Below, piece by piece: positions 18,587 through 26,844 of a stretch of 64,000 nt of DNA. The position numbers were made by a program, and so were the translations under genes. Location: NCBI GenBank assembly GCA_963798275.1, contig CAWCTB010000051.1:62001-126000 (forward strand), in the 5' to 3' direction. Within the stretch, counting starts at the first letter, position 1; the number at the start of each line of letters is the position of its first letter. Below the pieces are notes generated by a model. The model was not told the origin of the DNA and made no database searches. It worked only from the letters and a program-made list of their open reading frames with translations. Source of the DNA: CAWCTB01 sp963798275. GTDB taxonomy: Bacteria; Acidobacteriota; Terriglobia; Terriglobales; Acidobacteriaceae.

Positions 18587-19132
18587 TTAATCGAAGATCA
18601 GAATGGCCGCCGCGATCACGGTCGTCCACAGGCCGCGTTTGTCGCCGACGGCGGTCTGCGTAATATTCGCCGTGCGCACAATTTTGTTCGAGAGCCGATA
18701 GACTTCCTTTTTTTCGTCCCAAGACTTGTCGGCGTCGAATTCAACGTCGAGGGTGGTCGCCAGCATTTCGGCGGCAAGCTCCTCAGCGTAATCGCCCGCC
18801 AGGTCTTCCTTTTCGCCAAACGAGTGATGCTCGCTCAGGTAACCGTATGTGCTGCGATCGGCTGGAATCGCCAATCCGATGCTGGAAGCCACCAACCGGT
18901 GTGGTTCGCGAGTCGAATTTTCCGCCACCACGGCAAACACCACTTCACCAGGAGAGAGGTACTTCAGTCCGTCCTTGCGCGGGATAAGTTTGCAGTGTGG
19001 CGGAAAGATGGAGGAGACGCGAACGAGATTTTGTGCGGCAATGCCTGCGTCACGCAACGCAAGCTCGAATGAGGTCAGGCGTTCCTTGTGCTTTCCTACA
19101 CCCTTGGTGAGGAAAATGCGCTTAGGAACCAT
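18587..19132 (-). CDS. pdaD: Pyruvoyl-dependent arginine decarboxylase
   Basis: About 181 residues. The enzyme cuts itself to form a pyruvoyl cofactor and converts arginine to agmatine, the first step to polyamines. The self-cleavage site is LVRVSSIFPP, between the two Ser residues (about 40/41). Other family motifs are PRKDGLKYLSPGEVVFAV and the HRLVASSIGLAIP block. I chose the ATG at 19132 because archaeal and bacterial relatives begin with (M)VPKRIFLTKG; a TTG at 19144 is possible. This pyruvoyl type, rather than the PLP type SpeA, is common in archaea and in some bacterial phyla. Confidence 0.92.
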   Translation of the reverse strand: MVPKRIFLTKGVGKHKERLTSFELALRDAGIAAQNLVRVSSIFPPHCKLIPRKDGLKYLSPGEVVFAVVAENSTREPHRLVASSIGLAIPADRSTYGYLSEHHSFGEKEDLAGDYAEELAAEMLATTLDVEFDADKSWDEKKEVYRLSNKIVRTANITQTAVGDKRGLWTTVIAAAILIFD

Positions 19133-19190
19133 GTCTTTGGCCAATGCTTAGGCCCTCCAGCGGGAGGTAGATATCAAGAATCCGAAGATA

Positions 19191-19213
19191 ACACACAGCG
19201 AAATTCTGCGTGT
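19191..19213 (-). terminator. Weak stem-loop after the LysR gene
   Basis: On the minus strand an 8-bp stem with one G-U pair (ACACGCAG / CTGTGTGT, loop AATTTCG) is followed by TATCTT. It sits about 35 bases after the LysR stop and about 60 bases before the decarboxylase start, so it could be a terminator or a leader hairpin. Confidence 0.4.
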
Positions 19214-19247
19214 GAAAGTTGTGTGAACGTCGGCGGAAGGGGTAATC

Positions 19248-20153
19248 CTAGCGGGCGCCAGCAGCGGCCAACGGCGTCTTCAGCTTGACGGCGATCTCGA
19301 TGAACGCCAGGGCCGCCCGGCTGAGCGCCTTGTCCTTGCGGAAGACCAGGGCGAGATCCCTCTGAATTGTGGTATCGCTAAGGGTGACTGCGGCGAGAGT
19401 TCTGGCCTTTAGATCTTCGGCCACATTGGAGCGTGGGATGAAGCCGATACCGACATCGGCGGCGACGAAGCGCTTCAACAACTCGCTCGAATCCAGTTCC
19501 ATCGACACCGTGGGCTTCAGGCGGCGTTCGTGAAATAGCGTCTCCAGTCCGTCGCGGGTTCGGCCCACCTTCGGCAGCAGCAGAGGGAACTCCGCCACCT
19601 CGGCCAGCGTGGCCTTGCCTTTGCCGGCCAGTGGATGCTTCGGGGCGGTGATCACCACCAGTTCGTCACGATGGATTGGCACCACGGTGTAGCGCTTGTC
19701 CTTGATGGGCAGCGAAACTACGCCGAAATCGCATGAGTTGTCGATGATCGCCTCAAGAATCTTGTTGTGCTCCGAACGCTTCACGTTTACCGCCACCACG
19801 GGATACTGGCGCTTGAACTCGGCGAAGACTTCCGGAAGGATGTGCAGGCAGGTGCCTTCATTGGCCGAAACCACAATTTCGCCGCGCGGGATGCGATGCA
19901 TCTCCGCGATCGTCAGCATCATCACCCGCCGCTGTTCCAGCGTGTCCTCAGCCCATTTCTGAAAGACTTTTCCGGTGGCAGTAACTGCAACGCGCCCACC
20001 GCTGCGGTCGAGCAGTTTGGCGCCAACTTCCTCTTCCAGGGAGCGAATCTGCGACGAGATGGCAGGCTGCGTGCGAAAGCGTCGCTCCGCAGCGCGCGAA
20101 AAACTGCTCAGCCGCGCGACCTCCAGAAATGTCTCCAGTTGATCGAAATCCAT
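19248..20153 (-). CDS. LysR-family transcriptional regulator
   Basis: 301 residues. The N-terminal winged HTH reads LETFLEVARLSSFSRAAERR .. QPAISSQIRSLEEEVGAKLLDR (residues 6-55). The rest is a periplasmic-binding-protein-like effector domain (residues 90-295) that senses a small molecule. It is divergent from glutamine synthetase with 291 bases between them, the usual layout for a LysR protein controlling its neighbour, so control of nitrogen assimilation is possible. The ligand is unknown. Confidence 0.9.
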   Translation of the reverse strand: MDFDQLETFLEVARLSSFSRAAERRFRTQPAISSQIRSLEEEVGAKLLDRSGGRVAVTATGKVFQKWAEDTLEQRRVMMLTIAEMHRIPRGEIVVSANEGTCLHILPEVFAEFKRQYPVVAVNVKRSEHNKILEAIIDNSCDFGVVSLPIKDKRYTVVPIHRDELVVITAPKHPLAGKGKATLAEVAEFPLLLPKVGRTRDGLETLFHERRLKPTVSMELDSSELLKRFVAADVGIGFIPRSNVAEDLKARTLAAVTLSDTTIQRDLALVFRKDKALSRAALAFIEIAVKLKTPLAAAGAR

Positions 20154-20444
20154 AAAAGGAGCTGTTCGCTCTCAAATGCGGCTACGCACGACACCGGGCT
20201 CGGAAGGTTGGCTCGGTTAGATTCACCTAAGCCGAAGGAACCGCCTCTGCTGCTGCTCATCCTACGGCGCGGTAACCGATCCCAAATTGTCGCTTAGCAA
20301 CTCATTCTACGGTGACAAGGCCCGTTCGTCATCACGATCGTTTTGGGCCGCCACATAAACCTCGATTATGCTGCGATAAAAACTATCAATGGGGGAGGTC
20401 GCAGTCCGCATCGTATTCTGGCCTTCACCAACTACAAGGAAACC
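20154..20444. promoter_or_regulatory. Divergent promoter region between lysR-type gene and glnA
   Basis: 291 bases with both promoters. A partly symmetric stretch (GGCTCGGTTAG / CCTAAGCC around 20210-20233) is a candidate operator but its symmetry is imperfect. AAGGA at 20436-20440 is the glnA Shine-Dalgarno. Confidence 0.4.
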
Positions 20445-21869
20445 ATGCCCAATCACAAACCCGACCCCAAGTCTGTCCTGGAGTTTGCCAAACAGAACAA
20501 CGTCCAGATGCTCGATCTTCGCTTTACCGACCTGCCGGGTCTGTGGCACCACGTTTCGTTTCCCATCGGGCAGTTGAGCGAGTCCTCGTTTGAAGACGGC
20601 TTCGGCATGGACGGCTCCTCCATCCGTGGTTGGGCGGCGATCCATGAGAGCGACATGCTCCTCGTCCCGGATGCGGCAACGCGCCTGCTGGATCCGTTCA
20701 CGGAAGTGCCGACGCTGGTCATGACCTGCGAGGTCATTGACCCGGTGACCAAGCAGCGCTACGACCGCGATCCACGCTACATCGCCAAGAAGGCCGAAAC
20801 CTATCTCAACTCGACGGGTATTGCCGACACCGCCTACTTCGGCGCCGAGGCCGAGTTCTTCATCTTCGACAACATCCGCTTCGACCAGAACGAGCACGAA
20901 GGCTATTACTTCATCGACGCCGAAGAGGGACGCTGGAACTCGGGCAGGGTAGAGAACAATCTGGGCTATCGTCCGCGCTACAAGGAAGGCTACTTCCCGG
21001 TCCCTCCGACCGATCATTACCAGGACCTGCGCACCGAGATGACGCTCACCATGCAGAGCTGCGGGCTCGAGGTGGAGTGTCATCATCACGAAGTCGCCAC
21101 CGGCGGACAGACCGAGATCGACCTGCGTTACGACTCGCTGCTGCGTTCGGCCGACGCCATGATGCTCTACAAGTACGTGGTGAAGAACGTCGCCAACCAG
21201 TACGGCAAGACGGTGACGTTCATGCCTAAGCCGCTCTTCCAGGACAACGGCAGCGGCATGCACACCCATCAGTCGCTGTGGAAGGACGGCAGTCCGCTCT
21301 TCGCCGGCGATGGTTATGCCGGCTTGTCGCAACTGGCGCTGTGGTACATCGGCGGCCTGATCAAGCACGGCCCGGCACTGTCCGCCATCATTGCGCCGAC
21401 GACCAACTCCTATAAGCGGCTGGTGCCTGGATTCGAGGCTCCGGTGAACCTGGCGTACTCGCGGCGCAATCGCTCCGCCGCCTGTCGCATTCCCATGTAT
21501 TCCGCCTCGCCCAAGGCGAAGCGCGTGGAGTTCCGTCCACCTGATCCCAGTTGCAATCCCTACCTCGGATTCGCTGCCATGCTGATGGCCGGACTCGACG
21601 GCATCGAGCACAAACTCGATCCCGGTCAGCCACTGGATAAAGACATCTACGATCTCGGTCCGGAAGAGTTGGCGAAAGTGCCCTCAATGCCGGGCTCGCT
21701 GGAGGCCGCCCTCGATGCCTTGGAGCGCGACTACCAGTTCCTGCTCAAAGGCGACGTGTTCACCGAGGAAATGCTGAATACCTACGTCGAATACAAGCGC
21801 GAAAAGGAAGTGAACGCCATGCGACTGCGTCCGCATCCCTACGAGTTCCAGCTCTACTACGACATCTAG
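20445..21869 (+). CDS. glnA: Glutamine synthetase type I
   Basis: A 474-residue enzyme that makes glutamine from glutamate, ammonia and ATP. Visible signatures are the beta-grasp domain with DGSSIRGWAAIHESDM, the metal-site region YFGAEAEFFIFD, the ATP loop KPLFQDNGSGMHTHQS, NRSAACRIP, and VEFRPPDPSCNPYLGFAAML. The C-terminal DKDIYDLGPEEL contains the Tyr at the adenylylation position, so control by GlnE is possible. The ATG at 20445 has AAGGA a few bases before it; a longer frame to 20343 has no support. The divergent LysR gene may regulate it. Confidence 0.97.
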   Translation: MPNHKPDPKSVLEFAKQNNVQMLDLRFTDLPGLWHHVSFPIGQLSESSFEDGFGMDGSSIRGWAAIHESDMLLVPDAATRLLDPFTEVPTLVMTCEVIDPVTKQRYDRDPRYIAKKAETYLNSTGIADTAYFGAEAEFFIFDNIRFDQNEHEGYYFIDAEEGRWNSGRVENNLGYRPRYKEGYFPVPPTDHYQDLRTEMTLTMQSCGLEVECHHHEVATGGQTEIDLRYDSLLRSADAMMLYKYVVKNVANQYGKTVTFMPKPLFQDNGSGMHTHQSLWKDGSPLFAGDGYAGLSQLALWYIGGLIKHGPALSAIIAPTTNSYKRLVPGFEAPVNLAYSRRNRSAACRIPMYSASPKAKRVEFRPPDPSCNPYLGFAAMLMAGLDGIEHKLDPGQPLDKDIYDLGPEELAKVPSMPGSLEAALDALERDYQFLLKGDVFTEEMLNTYVEYKREKEVNAMRLRPHPYEFQLYYDI

Positions 21870-22038
21870 ACGTCTGTGCTGGTGAGTTCCCCTCCAAGGC
21901 CGGTGCCCTACGATCGTAGTGCGGCCGATTCCGCCCGGTCCTTTCTGTGCGAACGCGTCTCGATGGCAGAGTCGTTGTCATTACTTTTCAGCGATAGTGC
22001 TACCCACGGGGCCGGACGATCAGCCAAGCCTCCCCTGC

Positions 22039-22410
22039 CTACTGCTTGCTGGCTTCGCTGATGAGTTGCGCAACCTTGGAATCGGTCCCCACCGGTTCCA
22101 CGAAAACGATACTGTTGGCATTCAGGTACATCCGGTCGGGCCCATGTAACTCTTTGCCGCGCTTCACCAACATATTCTTGGTCTGCTTGGTCGTCGGATC
22201 GGTCTGGGAAAGGATGTAGTAGACGTCCGTTAGTACCGGATTGGCCGTGCCAAAGCCCGTAAGCTTGCCGTAATAAACCGAATTGTTACTGAGTAATACG
22301 GCCTGGTAGGGGGTCTGGAAAGTGACGGCAGTGGGCTTGGGAGCGCACCCCGCCATCATGATCGTCGTGGTGAACACCAACAGCGACATCTCAATCCACC
22401 GCTGCTTCAT
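22039..22410 (-). CDS. Lipoprotein of unknown function
   Basis: 123 residues with a lipoprotein signal, the lipobox being MAGC near residue 22. The mature part starts PYQAVLLSNNSVYYGKLTG and is a small beta-rich domain that looks like an SH3-like barrel of the kind seen in proteins that act on RNA or cell wall, with a Thr/Lys-rich middle. It is probably anchored to a membrane. Transcribed away from glnA; no partner gene is evident. Confidence 0.75.
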   Translation of the reverse strand: MKQRWIEMSLLVFTTTIMMAGCAPKPTAVTFQTPYQAVLLSNNSVYYGKLTGFGTANPVLTDVYYILSQTDPTTKQTKNMLVKRGKELHGPDRMYLNANSIVFVEPVGTDSKVAQLISEASKQ

Positions 22411-22528
22411 CTAGGTTCTCCGTGGCCCGCGTTTACCGGCCTGTCGAATCGTAAGGTACTTCCAAACAATTTCTAGCACCGAATCGGCTGGTCTTCCAGC
22501 ACCGATTTGCTCGGCCGCAGGCACAAAA

Positions 22529-22557
22529 GCGGCCTGACTCTCTCCCGGCCAGGCCGC
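22529..22557 (-). terminator. Intrinsic terminator of the PEP-CTERM gene
   Basis: On the minus strand GCGGCCTG pairs with CAGGCCGC over a 13-base loop, followed by TTTTGTG. It lies 20 bases after the stop codon of the 22577-26545 gene. Confidence 0.75.
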
Positions 22558-22576
22558 GTTCCAGACGAAGTTAGAA

Positions 22577-25500
22577 CTACTTCATGAGGCGACGGCGTAC
22601 CCCGTACGACAGGCTCAGCAATCCGCTGCCCAGCAGAAGGAACGTGCCGGGTTCGGGAGTCTGCTGTTGACCATTCACTACCAACTCCACAGTGTCGGGG
22701 TTGTAAATGACCGTGAAGTATTCGCCATTTCCAATATTCAGGCCGTTGACGGTGGCAAACACTCCGAATACTCCAGGATCGGTGACCAGGAAGGTGAAGG
22801 TCTGGCCCACGGTTGGAACGAAGCTATCGACCAGATTGATGTTCAGGGTGCCGTCGAGGAACGCCTGACCGTTCACCTTGAGGAAGTCAAACTGGGTACC
22901 GGCCGCAAGGCCGCCAATATCGAGCAGAAAGGCCCCACTGCTGGTTTGCGTGTAGTCGCCGTTGACGGTCAGCGCGCCGGCGTTGTTCGGCACATCACCG
23001 GGCGAAAGAATTCCTGCCATCGTCACATTGCCGGTAACTGCACCACCATTCCCCAGCAGCGTGCCACCGTTGATGTTCACCTGACCGCCTCCGGCTACGA
23101 GGGCGCCATCAACTCTGGTGGCGCCTCCGCTCTGGGTATAGTTGCCTCCTCCGCCGGTCGTGAAAGTGCTGCCAGCTCCGATCTTCACCGCGCCGGCATT
23201 AGCGAAGTCGCCGGGGCTGGTGAAGTTGCGGCCGTTCTGAATGGTGAAGCTGCCCAGCGGGGTGTTGATCGAGAGGTTCGACAGGGCATCCCTGCCCGCC
23301 GCGTCTTCGAAGTTGGAGTTGGGGGCGTCGAGCAGAATCGTGGCCGCGTTGTTGACGATTTCGCCGCCGGTGCTGCCCAACTCATAGATTTGCAGGGTAG
23401 ACGGCCCGTATACGTTGTACGTACCGCCCGTCAGGGTATTGCCAGCGAAGTTGGTGAAGGGCCCGTTCTGGACGACCAACGCGGAGCCGGGATTCACCTG
23501 GAACGTGCCATTGTCGGTGATCGTTCCGCTGCCGTTGAGGTAGAGGGTCTGGCCTGAAACGTTAGCCAGGATTGTTCCGCCAAGATCGTTCTGCACGGAC
23601 AATCCACCGTTGCCGATGATGCCCACACCCTGGATGGTGTTGTCAACGTTCTCCAGGGTTACGCCGCCCACCGGCTGCTCAATGATGGCATTACCGCCGC
23701 CACCGGGATTCGCCAGGGTGACCGTGCCTCCACCCTCTAACGTCACGTTGCTGGTTTCGGGCAGCAGAAATGCGTTGTAGCCACTGCCACCATTCAACTG
23801 GATGTTGCCGAGGTTGTCGATGGTGTGGAGGAGATAGGTGTCGCTGTTGGTGTCGCTGGTATAGGTACCATAAATCGTGACTCTCCCTCCGCCGAAGCCG
23901 GAGGCCCCGTCTAAATAAGCTACCGAGTTAACCGGGGTTCCTAACCACCCTCCGGTTGTGTTAATCAGTAGTCCGTCCTGGATTACTGCACTGCCAAATA
24001 TTTGCACCGTGCTACCGCTGTTGGCCCGGATAATCGCACTGTTGGCGACGGTAATACCGTCGATCTGCAGAATCCCGCCGTTGCTGGCCTCCATAACTAA
24101 ATCGTTCTCAATCCCTCCTGAGGCGTTAAGCAACAGTGTTTGCCCGTTGGAATTAGCGCGAATGACGCCTTCATTCAACAGCGCCAAGCCGCCATTGCCG
24201 ATCACGCCTGCACCTACTATGGTGTTATCGACATTGGTCAGGGTCACGCCACCCACTGCCTGCTCAATATAGGCGCTGCCCCCGCCGCCGTTGACGGTCA
24301 TGGTTACAGTACCGCCGCCTTGCAGCCTTACGTTGCCCGTGTCAAGTAACAGGAACGCATTGTAACCACTCCCGCCGTTCAACTGAATCGTGCCGTTATT
24401 GTTGATCGTGCCCAGCAGGTACGTGTCGCTATTGGTGTCGCTGGTGTAGGTGCCATTGAGGTTAGTGGGCCCAGCGGCCGTGCTGCCGTCCAGGAAAGCG
24501 ACCTGGTTCGTCGGGGTTCCGAAGAAGCTGCCGTTGTTAGTCAGCGTCCCGCCCTGGATCACGGCGCTTCCATAGATTTGCACGTTGCTCCCGGCGTTAG
24601 CCGTGATGTTGCCCCCAGCGTTGTTGACCGTGGTACCGCTGATCTGCAAGACGCCGCCGTTGCTGGCCTCCATCAGACCCGTGTTGGTAATTCCTCCCGA
24701 GTCGTTCAGCAACAGCCCTTGTCCGGAAGAGTTGGCGTTGATGGTCGCCTGGTTCGCCAGCGTCAATCCGCCATTTCCGATGACACCCGCACCCTGGATG
24801 GTGTTGTCGGCGTTGGTCAGCGTAACGCCGCCCACGGCCTGTTCAATGTAAGCACTGCCGCCGCCGCCGTTGACGACCATGTTCACGGTACCGCCGCCCT
24901 GCAAGGAAACATTAGCGGTGTCGGGCAAAAGGATCACGTTGTAGCCACCCCCACCGTTCACCTGGATGGACCCGGTGTTGTTGATCGTGCCCAGCAAGTA
25001 CGTGTCGCTGTTGGTATCGCTGGTGTAGGTGCCGTTAATGGTGATCGCGCCAGCGCCGGTGCTTCCATCCAGATATGCCACCTGGTTAGCTGGAGTTCCG
25101 AAGAAACTGCCGTTGTTGGTCAGCGTCCCGCCCTGGATCACGGCGCTGCCGAAGATTTGCACCGCGCTGCCATTGTTGGCGGTGATGTTGCCGCCTGCGT
25201 TGTTGACCGTGATCCCGCCGATCTGCAAGGTCCCGCCGTTGCTGGCTTCCATCAGGCCGGTGTTGGTAATTCCTCCGGAGCCGTTGAGCAGCAGCCCTTG
25301 TCCGGAAGAGTTGGCGTCGATGGTCGCCTGGTTCACCAGCGTCAAGCCGCCGTTACCAATAACGCCCGCGCCCTGGATGGTGTTGTCGACATTGGTCAGG
25401 GTCACGCCGCCTACTGCCTGTTGCAGGTAAGCGCTGCCGCCGCCACCGTTGACGACCATATTCACGGTACCGCCGCCTTGCAGGGTCACATTCGCGCTGT

Positions 25501-26545
25501 CGAGCAACACAATCGCGTTGTAGCCGCCACCGCCGTTCACCAGGAAACTGTTGTTGTTGTTAATCGTGCCTAGCAGGTAGGTGTCGCTGTTGGTGTCGCT
25601 GGTATAAGTGCCGTTGATAGTGACCGCCCCGGCGCCGGTGCTCCCGTCCAGAGACGCTATGCTGTTGACCAGCGTACCCAGGAAAAGACCGTTGTTGGTC
25701 AGCGTTCCACCCTGGATTGCGGTACTTCCAAAGAACTGCACCGAGCTGCCACTGTTGGCGGTGATGTTGCCGCCCCCATTGTTCACCACGATACCGTTGA
25801 TTTGCAGTACGCCGCCGTTGCTGGCTTCCATCAAGCCGGTGTTGGTGATCCCTCCTGAGGGGTTGAGGTACAGCCCCTGGCCGACCGCATTGGCGTTGAT
25901 CGTTCCCGAGTTGTTCAGGGTCAAACCGCCATTGCCAATTACGCCCGTGCCCTGGATGGTGCTTTGGTTGGTCAGGGTTACGCCGCCCACCTGCTGCTGA
26001 ATATACGCACTACCGCCGCCACCCGCGACGGTCATGGTCAACGCGCCCGCGCCCGAAAGCGTCACGTTGTTCTCGAAGCCCAAGATTGCGTTGTAGCCGC
26101 CGCCGCCGTTCACAAGGAACTGGCCGTCGTTGATCATTTGCGTCCCATACACGAAAAGATCAATGTTGAGACCGGTTGTCAGGGTGTTGCCACTGGCAAG
26201 CTGAAGGTTGTCAATGCTGGTGACGGTGTTGGAGTCCAGCGTGACCGTGCTGGCGCCATCGGTGATGCAGACGTTGGTGCCGGAACTGTCGGGAATCACC
26301 ATGGGATTCCAGTGCCCGGCGTTGTACCAGTCACCGTCAGCACCCAGAGACCAAGTCGTTGCCCCACCCAGCGTGCAAGCGGCAAAAGCGGTAGAGGAAA
26401 CAAGGCACACCACAGCGAAAGTAGCGAGGGCCGTCGCCAGCATCCCGCTGCAAATTCCTTGAAGTTTTTGTTCCTTGCGTTGAAGAAATCTGCTGTAGGA
26501 GAACTTCGGGAAGGCCAGAACCAAACCAGTGACGTTGCGTCGCAT
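22577..26545 (-). CDS. Giant tandem-repeat surface protein with PEP-CTERM sorting signal
   Basis: 1322 residues. The start at 26545 is supported by AAAGGAG eight bases upstream. After a long signal peptide (hydrophobic core ATFAVVCLVSSTAFA) the protein has a Gly/Asn/Thr-rich beta-helix-like region built of near-identical units of 193-195 residues (about 138-1050), then a stretch resembling autotransporter-associated strand repeats. The last 27 residues form a PEP-CTERM signal: PEPGTFLLLGSGLLSLSYG followed by RRR. In known systems exosortase recognises this end and the protein reaches the cell surface, often with exopolysaccharide. No exosortase gene is in the window. The antisense frames inside it are composition artefacts. 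Confidence 0.88.
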   Translation of the reverse strand: MRRNVTGLVLAFPKFSYSRFLQRKEQKLQGICSGMLATALATFAVVCLVSSTAFAACTLGGATTWSLGADGDWYNAGHWNPMVIPDSSGTNVCITDGASTVTLDSNTVTSIDNLQLASGNTLTTGLNIDLFVYGTQMINDGQFLVNGGGGYNAILGFENNVTLSGAGALTMTVAGGGGSAYIQQQVGGVTLTNQSTIQGTGVIGNGGLTLNNSGTINANAVGQGLYLNPSGGITNTGLMEASNGGVLQINGIVVNNGGGNITANSGSSVQFFGSTAIQGGTLTNNGLFLGTLVNSIASLDGSTGAGAVTINGTYTSDTNSDTYLLGTINNNNSFLVNGGGGYNAIVLLDSANVTLQGGGTVNMVVNGGGGSAYLQQAVGGVTLTNVDNTIQGAGVIGNGGLTLVNQATIDANSSGQGLLLNGSGGITNTGLMEASNGGTLQIGGITVNNAGGNITANNGSAVQIFGSAVIQGGTLTNNGSFFGTPANQVAYLDGSTGAGAITINGTYTSDTNSDTYLLGTINNTGSIQVNGGGGYNVILLPDTANVSLQGGGTVNMVVNGGGGSAYIEQAVGGVTLTNADNTIQGAGVIGNGGLTLANQATINANSSGQGLLLNDSGGITNTGLMEASNGGVLQISGTTVNNAGGNITANAGSNVQIYGSAVIQGGTLTNNGSFFGTPTNQVAFLDGSTAAGPTNLNGTYTSDTNSDTYLLGTINNNGTIQLNGGSGYNAFLLLDTGNVRLQGGGTVTMTVNGGGGSAYIEQAVGGVTLTNVDNTIVGAGVIGNGGLALLNEGVIRANSNGQTLLLNASGGIENDLVMEASNGGILQIDGITVANSAIIRANSGSTVQIFGSAVIQDGLLINTTGGWLGTPVNSVAYLDGASGFGGGRVTIYGTYTSDTNSDTYLLHTIDNLGNIQLNGGSGYNAFLLPETSNVTLEGGGTVTLANPGGGGNAIIEQPVGGVTLENVDNTIQGVGIIGNGGLSVQNDLGGTILANVSGQTLYLNGSGTITDNGTFQVNPGSALVVQNGPFTNFAGNTLTGGTYNVYGPSTLQIYELGSTGGEIVNNAATILLDAPNSNFEDAAGRDALSNLSINTPLGSFTIQNGRNFTSPGDFANAGAVKIGAGSTFTTGGGGNYTQSGGATRVDGALVAGGGQVNINGGTLLGNGGAVTGNVTMAGILSPGDVPNNAGALTVNGDYTQTSSGAFLLDIGGLAAGTQFDFLKVNGQAFLDGTLNINLVDSFVPTVGQTFTFLVTDPGVFGVFATVNGLNIGNGEYFTVIYNPDTVELVVNGQQQTPEPGTFLLLGSGLLSLSYGVRRRLMK
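23390..26130 (-). repeat. Tandem coding repeats, unit 579-585 bp
   Basis: The same marker (coding TYTSDTNSDTYLL) falls at 23838, 24423, 25002 and 25581, giving spacings of 585, 579 and 579 bases. There are four full units and a partial fifth toward the C-terminus. Each unit contains NGGGGYNA, VGGVTLTN, GVIGNGGL, GGITNTGLMEASNGG and NGSFFGTP blocks. High DNA identity between units means the array can expand or shrink by recombination, and it is a likely place for assembly collapse. Confidence 0.85.
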
Positions 26546-26844
26546 GGGACGCTCCTTTCGTGCGGTCAAACTTTAGAAGACTGGAAACCGAGCCCGATAC
26601 TCCACCCTCGGAGGAGGAACTGCAGTTGTGTGGTGGGAACAGGCATTGACCTTTGCCCGTCGACTCCGCGGAATTCAGTTTTCCGGCTTTACAGATCAGG
26701 AGTCGCAGGCACGACAAAGGCGCAGCTATTGTTGGCGAAGTGCATAAGTAAGTCAACCTGAAACTTTAGCGTAAAGGCAGTCTCGCCAGGAATGGCGGCC
26801 ACTGCTGCGCTGGGAGGGTGCCGGGTGAAGCATGACGGGCAGGC
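26546..26844. promoter_or_regulatory. Leader and promoter region of the PEP-CTERM gene
   Basis: 299 bases without a gene. Apart from the AAAGGAG ribosome site at the left end I cannot assign a promoter. A stretch on the minus strand with GGGCAAAGG resembles the start of a c-di-GMP riboswitch core, but the remaining conserved parts are not found. Confidence 0.35.

Noticed and set aside
24578..25573. 331-codon open frame on the plus strand, plus other long ones nearby
   Set aside because: It lies antisense to the repeat region of the PEP-CTERM gene. The biased, repeated composition of that gene keeps the opposite strand open; there is no family-like sequence and no start site.
26600..26760. 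Possible c-di-GMP (GEMM) riboswitch ahead of the PEP-CTERM gene
   Set aside because: GGGCAAAGG on the minus strand resembles part of the core, but the tetraloop hairpin, the second conserved strand and the helix layout cannot be found.
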